The notes under the pieces are model-generated. The model worked only from the letters and a program-made list of their open reading frames with translations, did no database searches and was not told the origin of the DNA. Shown here in pieces: positions 16,048 to 24,472 of a stretch of 32,723 nt of DNA. The number at the start of each line of letters is the position of its first letter. Position 1 is the first letter of the stretch. A program made the translations under genes and the position numbers. The DNA is from Flavobacterium sp. (GTDB lineage: Bacteria > Bacteroidota > Bacteroidia > Flavobacteriales > Flavobacteriaceae), in assembly GCA_030152225.1 (NCBI GenBank), contig JASLHL010000174.1, positions 1 to 32,723 on the forward strand, written 5' to 3'.

Positions 16048-16557
16048 ATGAAGAACTATTTATTTGCAGTATCAACTTTGTTTATTTTAGGCCTAACTTC
16101 TTGTAAGGATACAGGGAAAGAGCCCTCAAATATTACGATTGATGGAGCAGCAACAGAACAACCAGCGAGTACAGCTCCTGCCATGGACGCTGAACCTACG
16201 CCGGCACCCAATACAGCTACTCCAGCAACAACAAATCAGGCAACAACAAATCAGGCAACAACGAACCAAACAGCAGCAAAGAGCAATCTAAACCCTCCAC
16301 ATGGACAACCAGGTCACCGTTGTGACATTAATGTTGGAGAGCCTCTAGACTCACCACCTAGAAATATGGGTGGAGCAACACCGATGACCAATGCAAAACC
16401 AGCATCAAATCAAGGACAACCATTTCTAGTGAATGATGCAGCGAAGAGTCGCATCGCCCAAGAACAAGGTCAAACCGCTAGCAGTGGAAAAGTTAATCCT
16501 CCTCATGGACAACCAGGACATCGTTGTGATATCAACGTAGGAGATCCACTTCCATAA
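16048..16557 (+). CDS. Lipoprotein with two PPHGQPGHRCD motifs and an ATTNQ repeat
   Basis: 169 aa. Lipoprotein signal 1-18 with Cys19 in LTSC, then KDTGKE. A low-complexity Ala/Thr/Pro linker (about 33-78) contains ATTNQ three times in a row (60-74). The motif NPPHGQPGHRCDINVGEPL occurs at 82-100 and again at 150-168 with a single Glu-to-Asp change. Each copy carries two His and one Cys, so metal or thiol chemistry is possible but unproven. I recall the motif from small flavobacterial lipoproteins of unknown role. It follows the other small lipoprotein by 71 bp without a clear promoter between them, and a strong terminator closes the unit. Confidence 0.78.
   Translation: MKNYLFAVSTLFILGLTSCKDTGKEPSNITIDGAATEQPASTAPAMDAEPTPAPNTATPATTNQATTNQATTNQTAAKSNLNPPHGQPGHRCDINVGEPLDSPPRNMGGATPMTNAKPASNQGQPFLVNDAAKSRIAQEQGQTASSGKVNPPHGQPGHRCDINVGDPLP
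16225..16269 (+). repeat. 15-bp coding minisatellite (ATTNQ x3)
   Basis: Three in-frame 15-bp units encode Ala-Thr-Thr-Asn-Gln, nearly identical at the DNA level (the last differs at a few bases). A change in copy number would keep the reading frame. Confidence 0.75.
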
Positions 16558-16585
16558 TGTAGTTATTTTATTATTTAATATCCAT

Positions 16586-16621
16586 AAAAAAGGCAAAATC
16601 GATCGTGATTTTGCCTTTTTT
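16586..16621 (+). terminator. Terminator of the small lipoprotein cluster
   Basis: Perfect 15-bp stem (16586-16600 with 16607-16621), loop GATCGT, T run on the 3' side. Located 28 nt after the stop of the PGHRCD lipoprotein. Confidence 0.9.
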
Positions 16622-16691
16622 GCTTGTATACCGATAAAAAAACCAATAAAAACACAGTAAAATAATCCATTCAACTTACAGCAATATTGCT

Positions 16692-16699
16692 TATTTTTG
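16692..16699 (+). promoter_or_regulatory. -7 promoter box for metG
   Basis: TATTTTTG, exact TAnnTTTG match, 32 nt upstream of the metG ATG. No clear -33 TTG. Confidence 0.45.
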
Positions 16700-16731
16700 C
16701 ATTCTTATTAATTTCATATAGATAATAGTTT

Positions 16732-18792
16732 ATGATACAAGATCCGAAAAGATATACGCTAACGGCGGCATTGCCTTATACCAATGGTCCCATCCACATT
16801 GGACACCTAGCAGGTGTTTATGTTCCGGCTGATATTTATGCTCGATTCTTGCGAATGCAAGGCAAAGATGTTGCCTTCATCTGTGGAAGCGACGAACACG
16901 GGGTTGCTATTTCTATGAAAGCGAAAAAAGAAGGCATTACCCCTCAACAGGTAATCGATAAATACAACGGAATTATCAAGCAATCTTTTGAAGATTTTGG
17001 TATTTCGTTTGACAATTACTCGCGTACTTCTTCTTCTATACACCATCAAACAGCATCTGAATTTTTCAAGAAGTTGTATAACGAAGGGAAATTTATCGAA
17101 GAAATCACAGAACAATTATACGATGAGCAAGCTCAACAATTTTTGGCAGACCGTTTTGTTATGGGAACTTGCCCAAAATGTGCAAATGAAGAAGCCTACG
17201 GTGATCAATGTGAAAAATGTGGTACTTCGTTGAATGCTACGGATTTAATCAATCCCAAATCAACAATCACTGGTACAAAACCCATTTTAAAATCAACCAA
17301 ACACTGGTTTTTACCCCTCGATCAATACGATGGATTCTTACGTGAGTGGATTTTAGAAGGACATAAAAACGACTGGAAACCCAATGTATACGGACAAGTA
17401 AAATCGTGGTTAGACGACGGTTTAAAACCTCGTGCTGTAACCCGTGATTTGGATTGGGGAATTCCTGTTCCCGTAGAAGGAGCAGATGGCAAAGTATTGT
17501 ATGTGTGGTTTGATGCGCCTATTGGTTATATTTCATCAACGAAAGAATGGGCCGCTCGCGAAGGAAAAGATTGGGAACCGTATTGGAAATCAGAAGACAC
17601 CAAATTAGTGCACTTCATTGGAAAAGACAATATTGTCTTCCATTGTGTGATTTTCCCAGCGATGCTGAAAGCAGAAGGAAGCTACATCTTACCTGACAAT
17701 GTACCAGCTAACGAGTTTTTGAACCTAGAAGGAAACAAACTTTCTACCTCAAAAAACTGGGCGGTTTGGTTACATGAATACTTACAAGATTTCCCTGGTC
17801 AACAGGATGTATTGCGCTATGCTTTAACAGCAAATGCACCCGAAACAAAAGACAATGACTTTACTTGGAAAGATTTTCAAGCGAGAAATAACAACGAATT
17901 AGTAGCTATTTTTGGTAACTTCATCAACCGTGTTGTCGTATTAACAAACAAATACTACAACGGTGTAGTACCACAACCGCATGCGTTTTCAGACGTAGAT
18001 ATCGCAACTTTAGAAGAGTTACGCGCTTATCCAGCTGTAATTGAGAGTTCTATTGATCGTTACCGCTTCAGAGAGGCATTAGGAGAGATGATGAATGTTG
18101 CGCGTTTAGGAAATAAATACTTGGCAGATGAAGAGCCTTGGAAATTGATCAAAATGGATGAAGCACGTGTACAAACACAAATGTATGTAGCCTTGCAAAT
18201 TGCAGCAGCTTTAAGCACATTAGCAGAACCTTTCTTGCCTTTCACTGCGACAAAATTAAAATCGATCTTGCGCTTGGAAACTCCATTAGCTTGGTCTGCT
18301 ATTGAAGCAGATCAACCTTTAATTCAACATGGACACCAAATTGGTGAAGCGGAATTGTTGTTTGCTAAGATTGAAGATGAAGCAATCCAAAAACAATTGG
18401 ATCGCTTAGAAGCTTCTAAACAAGAAAATAAAGCAGCTAATGCAGTGGTAGAACCACAAAAAGACACCGCAACTTTTGACGATTTTGCTAAATTAGATTT
18501 GCGTGTTGGTACGATTATCGAAGCAGAAAAAATGCCAAAAGCCAACAAGCTTCTAGTATTAAAAGTGGATACCGGACTGGATGTTAGAACGATTGTATCG
18601 GGTATTGCAGAACACTTCAAACCTGAAGATATTATTGGTCAACGCGTAACGGTATTAGCGAACTTAGCACCAAGAGCTTTACGCGGAGTAGAAAGTCAAG
18701 GAATGATCTTGATGACAGAAGATGCCAATGGCAAATTGGTCTTCGTTAATCCAGGAGAAGAAGGAGTAAAAAACGGAGCAACAATTAATTAA
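16732..18792 (+). CDS. metG: Methionyl-tRNA synthetase with C-terminal tRNA-binding domain
   Basis: Charges tRNA-Met with methionine. 686 aa, long form. HIGH is at 22-25; the zinc-binding knob has Cys147, Cys150, Cys160 and Cys163 (CPKC/CEKC); the KMSKS equivalent is KLSTSK at 336-341; the anticodon-binding helical domain follows to about 540. Residues from about 580 ([18 protein letters not shown]) to the end form a Trbp111-type OB fold that dimerises the enzyme and adds tRNA affinity, as in E. coli MetRS. Single gene with its own -7 box and terminator. Confidence 0.97.
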   Translation: MIQDPKRYTLTAALPYTNGPIHIGHLAGVYVPADIYARFLRMQGKDVAFICGSDEHGVAISMKAKKEGITPQQVIDKYNGIIKQSFEDFGISFDNYSRTSSSIHHQTASEFFKKLYNEGKFIEEITEQLYDEQAQQFLADRFVMGTCPKCANEEAYGDQCEKCGTSLNATDLINPKSTITGTKPILKSTKHWFLPLDQYDGFLREWILEGHKNDWKPNVYGQVKSWLDDGLKPRAVTRDLDWGIPVPVEGADGKVLYVWFDAPIGYISSTKEWAAREGKDWEPYWKSEDTKLVHFIGKDNIVFHCVIFPAMLKAEGSYILPDNVPANEFLNLEGNKLSTSKNWAVWLHEYLQDFPGQQDVLRYALTANAPETKDNDFTWKDFQARNNNELVAIFGNFINRVVVLTNKYYNGVVPQPHAFSDVDIATLEELRAYPAVIESSIDRYRFREALGEMMNVARLGNKYLADEEPWKLIKMDEARVQTQMYVALQIAAALSTLAEPFLPFTATKLKSILRLETPLAWSAIEADQPLIQHGHQIGEAELLFAKIEDEAIQKQLDRLEASKQENKAANAVVEPQKDTATFDDFAKLDLRVGTIIEAEKMPKANKLLVLKVDTGLDVRTIVSGIAEHFKPEDIIGQRVTVLANLAPRALRGVESQGMILMTEDANGKLVFVNPGEEGVKNGATIN

Positions 18793-18799
18793 TTATACT

Positions 18800-18831
18800 A
18801 AAAAAGGGTGTCCAGTTGGACACTCTTTTTT
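18800..18831 (+). terminator. Terminator after metG
   Basis: Stem 18800-18813 with 18818-18831 around loop AGTT, T run after it. The single imperfect pair is a G-U wobble when read on the plus strand, which fits plus-strand termination. Confidence 0.88.
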
Positions 18832-18930
18832 TTATTCTTGTTTAAGTATGCCATTACTTGCACAAGAAAAACAGCCTTCTCTTTCTGCTACATAAAAGCT
18901 ATATTTACGCAAAATTAACACCTAACTATA

Positions 18931-20322
18931 GTGAAATATATTGCAACCCTACTCCTACTTTGTTTTCTAGGCTCTTTACAAGCTCAAGTAAAAGAAGTGA
19001 AAATTCCAACGAAGTTGGACAATATTACCCAAGCGTATCATTATAATACCGATAACAAAAATTTCTTTTTCTTGCAATCTCGTAAGCAATTACAAGGGGT
19101 TCAATTGACAGATAGTCTAACTGAAAAACAATCCTTGTTTACAACTATTCCTTATTACTTTGATGATACAGTTGTTGCTTTTACAGCGGCTGAAGAAAAT
19201 AAAGCCACAATGTATATTACAACAGCAAAAGACATTCAAGCTAAAACCTTTGATTTTAAGCAAAATAGAACAACTACGGCTGCTCCTTTTACCTGGAATG
19301 ACAAAGAAGAAGATTCATTTTTACATTTTTCACATGGGGATAAATTTTACGCCCTTCATACCAGATTCCAAAATAATCAAATCCGTTTCTTGCAACTAGA
19401 TGCAAACTTAAAACCGCAAAAAGATACCCTAGTAAACTTTACAGGCTATAATTTTTATTTAGGTTCTAACAGTCAGGTATCTCTCAATCAAGCTTTACAA
19501 GATTCGGTACCGATGACCTATATCGAAATGAATCAACCTACAGATTTACTAAAAGCAGCGGCACAAAGAAAATACTATATTCACAACGATATTCTTTATA
19601 TCACTTTGGATACTTCCAATCAAAGTACCGAAATTTTGAGTATTGACCTAAACACTCAAAAATCTACTTATGCTAGTTATCCACAACCGTTCAACAAACC
19701 GCATTTAAAACATCCTGCATCTAATTCTATGCTTTTTGACAATAAGCTTGTGCAAGCTTATTTTGATAAACAATTCATTTCTATTCTACTTCGAGATGAA
19801 CAGGGAGAACCTCTAAAGACATTTAATATGACAAAGGATAACGCTGATTTTATAACAGGTGAAATGATAATGATTAGGAATGTTAGAGGCTTATTTAAAG
19901 ATCAACATACCTCAGTAGATAAAACAGGTCAGTTTTTACTATCAGCTAAAAATAACAGTTTACATGGAATCATTGCCTATCCAGTTGGAGACCATATTGT
20001 TATGCAATTTGGCTCGGCAAATCGGAACAAACCATTTGCTCGTAACTTTTTCTTTGATGTTTTTATCAATGGATCTAAAACGAATATGTTCAATCCTTAT
20101 TTTAAATCGATAGTTGTCCTTGCCACTACAGCCTTAGATCAGCAATTAGAGCCTGATTTCTCCTTTGCGATACCCAACGAAGATAAGTTGAGAACATTAA
20201 GAAGAAAACGAGGTTTCAGAATAACAAATAACAAGTATAAACTCGTATTTAAAGCTAATAATCAAGATTATTACGGCAAACAAGAATCAGGAAGTAAAAC
20301 GTTTGATTTAGTACCTTTTTAA
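18931..20322 (+). CDS. Secreted protein of unknown function (GTG start)
   Basis: 463 aa with a signal peptide (1-19, ending SLQAQ). The start codon is GTG at 18931: an in-frame stop (18916-18918) lies just upstream, no ATG is available before the signal sequence, and the signal peptide requires this start. The mature part shows repeated short beta-strand segments (FFFLQSRKQLQGVQL, NKATMYITTAKD, DKFYALHTRFQNNQIRFLQLD), suggesting a beta-propeller-like or all-beta fold, but I do not recognise a family. No T9SS C-terminal sorting domain is evident. A 7/8 match to the -7 box is at 18900-18907. The stop codon overlaps the terminator stem. Confidence 0.7.
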   Translation: MKYIATLLLLCFLGSLQAQVKEVKIPTKLDNITQAYHYNTDNKNFFFLQSRKQLQGVQLTDSLTEKQSLFTTIPYYFDDTVVAFTAAEENKATMYITTAKDIQAKTFDFKQNRTTTAAPFTWNDKEEDSFLHFSHGDKFYALHTRFQNNQIRFLQLDANLKPQKDTLVNFTGYNFYLGSNSQVSLNQALQDSVPMTYIEMNQPTDLLKAAAQRKYYIHNDILYITLDTSNQSTEILSIDLNTQKSTYASYPQPFNKPHLKHPASNSMLFDNKLVQAYFDKQFISILLRDEQGEPLKTFNMTKDNADFITGEMIMIRNVRGLFKDQHTSVDKTGQFLLSAKNNSLHGIIAYPVGDHIVMQFGSANRNKPFARNFFFDVFINGSKTNMFNPYFKSIVVLATTALDQQLEPDFSFAIPNEDKLRTLRRKRGFRITNNKYKLVFKANNQDYYGKQESGSKTFDLVPF

Positions 20323-20369
20323 AATAAAAACCCGCTTGCATGAAATTGATGCAAGCGGGTTTTTATTTT
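20321..20369. terminator. Long perfect hairpin terminator
   Basis: 21-bp perfect stem (20321-20341 with 20349-20369), loop GAAATTG, with A-rich and T-rich ends so that it works on both strands. It begins inside the TAA stop of the upstream gene and lies between it and the converging aldo/keto reductase gene. Confidence 0.9.
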
Positions 20370-20409
20370 ATTTTCTGTGAGTTAGCCCTTGGATCTTACG
20401 CCATTTATG

Positions 20410-21360
20410 CTATTTATATTTACTCGCTTCCTCAAGCAAAGTCAAATCAACGTTTTCCAATTGAATGGTTGTAGCGCGAATCAAACTCTCCAATTGTTTA
20501 GCATTAGTAGCACTGACAATGGGCGCAGTAATTACAGGTTGATGCAACAACCAAGCGATCGCTATCTCAGCACTTGTTGCCTGATGTTTTTGAGCGATTT
20601 GAGCTAAAGCATCCAGGATATTCAATCCGCGATCATTCAGATAGTGTTCCACCATCATTTTACGCGCACTTCCCTCTAAATCTGCTTCTGTCCTATACTT
20701 ACCAGAAAGAAATCCGCTTGCTAAGGCAAAATAAGGCATTACAGCTATGTTTTCTTTCTTGGCTATCTCTGCATACTCTTTTTCAAATTGCTCTCTGTCA
20801 TAGAGGTTATAAAGCGGTTGAAGCGCAATATACTTAGTCCATCCTTTTACTTCTGCTATTTGATTACTCTCCAGTAAGCGTTCTTTACTCAAATTAGAGG
20901 CACCCAGGGTACGAACCTTTCCTGCTTGAATCAACTCTTGAAAAGTCCCCATGATTTCCTCAACCCCTACATTGAGATCATCGTGATGCGAATAGTATAA
21001 ATCAATATAATCCGTACGCAAACGCTGCAAAGAGGCATCAACTCCATCAATAATTTGCTGTCGAGTCAATCCTCGTTCTACGCCTTGCATACCTCCACCC
21101 ACTTTGGTAGCTAAAACTACATCCTGTCTTTTCTTACTCTCCATAAACCATTTACCAAGAATGCGCTCCGACTCTCCCCCTACGTTTCCCTCTACCCAAT
21201 GCGAATAGCTATTGGCTGTATCTATAAAATTAATCCCTTGATCGTGTAATTCATCCAGCATACGCAAGGATTCTTTTTCATTTAACGTCCAGCCAAATAC
21301 ATTTCCTCCAAAGCAAATGCTTGAGATGCTTAATTCATTAGTTAATTTCTTTTTCTCCAT
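20410..21360 (-). CDS. Aldo/keto reductase
   Basis: 316-aa NADPH-dependent oxidoreductase with a (beta/alpha)8 barrel; substrate unknown. The catalytic tetrad is complete: Asp47 and Tyr52 (FIDTANSYSHW), Lys86 (LATKVGGG) and His125 (DLYYSHHDD). The cofactor end ASNLSKERL and the C-terminal SAEIAIAWLLHQPVITAPIVSATNAKQLE are typical. The GGESERILGKW segment places it with the YajO/general-stress AKR group. Monocistronic, no exact promoter box found upstream. Confidence 0.92.
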   Translation of the reverse strand: MEKKKLTNELSISSICFGGNVFGWTLNEKESLRMLDELHDQGINFIDTANSYSHWVEGNVGGESERILGKWFMESKKRQDVVLATKVGGGMQGVERGLTRQQIIDGVDASLQRLRTDYIDLYYSHHDDLNVGVEEIMGTFQELIQAGKVRTLGASNLSKERLLESNQIAEVKGWTKYIALQPLYNLYDREQFEKEYAEIAKKENIAVMPYFALASGFLSGKYRTEADLEGSARKMMVEHYLNDRGLNILDALAQIAQKHQATSAEIAIAWLLHQPVITAPIVSATNAKQLESLIRATTIQLENVDLTLLEEASKYK

Positions 21361-21452
21361 GTTCTTATGTGTTTGTGTGTTTATAAAAACGCTCGTTTAT
21401 ACGTTCAAATCGAATTCATCTTCCCTAAAAAGCGTCTGTACAAGATACAACA

Positions 21453-21489
21453 AAAAAAAGAGCGGCTATTTTCATAACCGCTCTTTTTA
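21453..21489 (-). terminator. Terminator of the TonB-dependent receptor gene
   Basis: Inverted repeat AGAGCGG...CCGCTCT with flanking A and T runs. The one imperfect pair is a G-U wobble on the minus strand and a C-A mismatch on the plus strand, so it is built to stop minus-strand transcription. Confidence 0.85.
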
Positions 21490-21504
21490 TATCGTAGTAA
21501 TTTA

Positions 21505-24366
21505 CTAGAAATTGAATCTCATTGTAAAGTTCCATGTTCTACCTGCTCCTAACATCACTTCATTGCGAACATCAACTCCTTTCCAAGTTGTACTTGTCGG
21601 TGTTGCTTCAATATTTGTTCTTGCAGAAGAAATATAGGTAGTATCGAATACGTTATTTACGTTAAAACGCATTGTTAACGCATTTTGTTTTTCTTTACCA
21701 AGTTCCATGCGGTAAGAAAGACCTGCATCAAACAAATTAAATGCTGGTAACTTCATTGATCCATTTTTACCTTCTTCTTTAGCATCAGTAACAACTAAAG
21801 TACCATAGAAGTTGTCATTGTATCTGTAGTTTGCATCAATTTTCAATCCTTTTGCTATTTCGTAGCCTGCTCCTAAGTTTGCAATTAACTGAGGCGCTCC
21901 ACCCACTTTAGCTCCATCAATATATAAAGTGTGTGTTTTGAATCCTGACTCAGGTTGACCTGGTTCATTATAGATCGGTTGATTCGTCTCCTCGTTATAG
22001 TAGGTTCCTGTAACATTTGATCCATAATGCCAATCTCCCCAAGAGAAAGATCCTGTAATAGTTAAACGATCTACTGGATAGTAAATGAAATCCATTTCCA
22101 TTCCTGTGTGGATTTGTTCAACTCCAACTAAAGTAGCATAACCATTAGCAGTTACAATACTTCCGTCTACCCCTTTATCTTGCACTTTTCCTGTTGCACG
22201 TGTAACTCTATCTTTCCAAGACGTTCTATATAAATTTAAGTTCGCTCTTAGTTTATGGCTTCTATATCCATAACCTGCTTCTAAACCGAATATTTTTTCG
22301 TTTGTTAAATCAGGATTTAATGTATTGGTATTATTTAAATACACCCCATTATTCATGAAAGGTTGACGAGAGAAATAACCTGAGTTAACAAAAACATTGT
22401 GATTTTCATCAATGTTGTAGTTTGCGCCCCCTTTAATACTTCCTCCTAAGATACTTTCCCAATCTGTTTTGTAGTCTTTCGCACCTTCAGCAGTACTGCG
22501 ATCATAGTTGAAATAATCAACACGCTGCATCCATTGGTTAGAAATTGCTCCTTGAACGAATACAGACAAATCATCTTTAGAGTATTCTACTTGACCGAAT
22601 CCACCTAACCATTTTACGTTACCATCATTGTGGTATCCTACTTTTTCTCTATTATTCCAATTTACCCATGGATCCAAAGTAGCTTTAGCATCATACATTT
22701 GATTTACAACATAATGTTGGTTGTTATTATTCATGTTTTTAGCAACATAAAAACCATCAGCCCCCATCAAATTATCAAGTAATTGGTAGTGGTACCCTTT
22801 GTAAATACGTCCATCTAAACCAAAATCAACGGTCCAGTTTTCGTTTACTTTAGCATTCATATTAATCACCGTACCATACCAGTCATGTGAATTAATACTA
22901 GAACGACGAGCCCAACCTCCTCTATATGCTTTTGTTTTATTGTCAAAATCCGTAATATAGTATCCTTGTTGCCCTGGATTATTCGGATCATCCATTAAAC
23001 TATTACTTGTACCAGGACCTACTGGTTGTTTATCTTTAATTTCTTTCCAATCTTCAACAATCTCTCCTCTATTCCAAGCAGCGATATCGTCAAAACGCAT
23101 ATGTCCGTTTGCATCTCTTACTTCAGTTCCAAAGTCTCTGTAACCATTTGGTCCTCCACCAATTGTTCCAGTTCCTCCTCCACGTCCCCAAGAACCGTAG
23201 AAAACAGCACCTAATGTCCATGTTTCATTGATATTGAAATCATAGTTAATCGACATTACTGGTTTATTATAGTAATTTGATTTAAAGTTAAAACGCTCTC
23301 CATTATAAAATCCTGTATCTGGGTTGAATCTTTTATTCATTTTCCCATTGTTCCATTTTTGGATATTTTCAATAGAAACTGAAGTTGAACGTTGGTCGTG
23401 ATCTTGTTTAGCACCAGTAAAAGTAAACTGAACATTGTGACGTGAATCCTTTGATTTATATCCTAAACCTAAGTAGTAATTATACCCTTCAAATCCTGTT
23501 CCTTCTACATATCCACTTCCTCGTGTATATCCTAACAAAATTGAAGCAGATAATCCATTTTCTAATACTCCTGTGTTGTAAGAAGCTAATCCTTTAAAGT
23601 AATCGCCTGTTCCAACACCTGCAGAAATTGATCCACCTTCTCTTGCATCTGATGTACGAGTTAATACGTTAATTGTACCTCCTACAGAAGAAATCGCAAT
23701 TTTAGAAGATCCTAAACCTCGTTGTACTTGCATGGCTGAAGTTACATCTGATAAACCAGCCCAGTTTGACCAGTATACAGCACCACCTTCCATATCATTA
23801 ACAGGCATACCGTTAATTAACACAGCAACGTTTCTTTGATCAAAACCACGAATATTGATGTTAGAGTCACCATAACCTCCTCCTCCTTTAGAGGCATAAA
23901 CTGAAGGTGTCGTGTTTAAAATTTCAGGAAACTCTTGAGATCCTAATTTTTCTTGAATTTCAGCTGCCTTAATTGTAGAAACGGCAACTGGTGTTTTACG
24001 GTCTTTTGCAACGTCCGCAACTCCCATGATCACGATGTCTTCCAACATGTTCTCATCTGGGTTTAAAACAATGTTTCCTAAGTTTGCAACTTTGTTTGCA
24101 TCAACTTTAAAAGCCACTGTTTTAGACTGATAACCAATAAACGAAAGAACAACCTCTCCTTTATCGTTATTTACATCTAAAGTAAACACTCCATTGGCAT
24201 CTGTTGATACTCCATTTTGCGTTCCTTTCACTAGCACAGTCGCACCTGGTAAACTCATGTTAAGTTCACCATCAATAACTGTACCCGTTACTTTGTTTTG
24301 TGAAAATGCAGATGTTGACGTAATAACCATTACGAAAAACAACATCCAGTTCTTCAAGTTTTTCAT
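21505..24366 (-). CDS. TonB-dependent receptor with N-terminal carboxypeptidase-regulatory-like domain
   Basis: 953-aa outer-membrane active transporter. Signal peptide 1-22 (ending AFSQ). A CarboxypepD_reg-like beta-sandwich spans about 24-108 (KVTGTVIDGELNMSLPGATVLVKGTQ), then a probable TonB-contact stretch (LEDIVIMG), the plug domain (about 120-235: GYGDSNINIRGFDQRNVAVLINGMPVND and RGLGSSKIAISSVGGTINVLT), and a 22-strand barrel ending in Phe (TMRFNF), as expected for BAM-assembled proteins. There is no adjacent SusD-like gene, so it is not a standard Sus polysaccharide system; the ligand is unknown. Exact -7 box upstream, terminator downstream; a single-gene unit. Confidence 0.93.
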   Translation of the reverse strand: MKNLKNWMLFFVMVITSTSAFSQNKVTGTVIDGELNMSLPGATVLVKGTQNGVSTDANGVFTLDVNNDKGEVVLSFIGYQSKTVAFKVDANKVANLGNIVLNPDENMLEDIVIMGVADVAKDRKTPVAVSTIKAAEIQEKLGSQEFPEILNTTPSVYASKGGGGYGDSNINIRGFDQRNVAVLINGMPVNDMEGGAVYWSNWAGLSDVTSAMQVQRGLGSSKIAISSVGGTINVLTRTSDAREGGSISAGVGTGDYFKGLASYNTGVLENGLSASILLGYTRGSGYVEGTGFEGYNYYLGLGYKSKDSRHNVQFTFTGAKQDHDQRSTSVSIENIQKWNNGKMNKRFNPDTGFYNGERFNFKSNYYNKPVMSINYDFNINETWTLGAVFYGSWGRGGGTGTIGGGPNGYRDFGTEVRDANGHMRFDDIAAWNRGEIVEDWKEIKDKQPVGPGTSNSLMDDPNNPGQQGYYITDFDNKTKAYRGGWARRSSINSHDWYGTVINMNAKVNENWTVDFGLDGRIYKGYHYQLLDNLMGADGFYVAKNMNNNNQHYVVNQMYDAKATLDPWVNWNNREKVGYHNDGNVKWLGGFGQVEYSKDDLSVFVQGAISNQWMQRVDYFNYDRSTAEGAKDYKTDWESILGGSIKGGANYNIDENHNVFVNSGYFSRQPFMNNGVYLNNTNTLNPDLTNEKIFGLEAGYGYRSHKLRANLNLYRTSWKDRVTRATGKVQDKGVDGSIVTANGYATLVGVEQIHTGMEMDFIYYPVDRLTITGSFSWGDWHYGSNVTGTYYNEETNQPIYNEPGQPESGFKTHTLYIDGAKVGGAPQLIANLGAGYEIAKGLKIDANYRYNDNFYGTLVVTDAKEEGKNGSMKLPAFNLFDAGLSYRMELGKEKQNALTMRFNVNNVFDTTYISSARTNIEATPTSTTWKGVDVRNEVMLGAGRTWNFTMRFNF

Positions 24367-24399
24367 TTTGTAAGTGTAAGTGATAAATTAATTTCACCG

Positions 24400-24426
24400 C
24401 AAATGTACAAAAAGATACTCCTCAAA
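24400..24426 (-). promoter_or_regulatory. Promoter of the TonB-dependent receptor gene
   Basis: On the minus strand TTTG (24426-24423), a 15-bp gap and an exact -7 box TACATTTG (24407-24400), 33 nt before the ATG. The gap is shorter than the usual 17-23 bp. Confidence 0.5.
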
Positions 24427-24472
24427 TGTTACGAAATTATTAAATTTAACGTGCGACCCAATTTATTGAATT

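Noticed and set aside
18858..19046. ATG-started frame just before the secreted protein at 18931
   Set aside because: It overlaps the GTG-started gene in another frame, has no motif, and the GTG frame carries a clear signal peptide and 463 codons.
21505..24366. A polysaccharide utilisation locus centred on the TonB-dependent receptor
   Set aside because: No SusD-like gene, glycoside hydrolase or sigma/anti-sigma pair is adjacent, and the gene has its own promoter and terminator.
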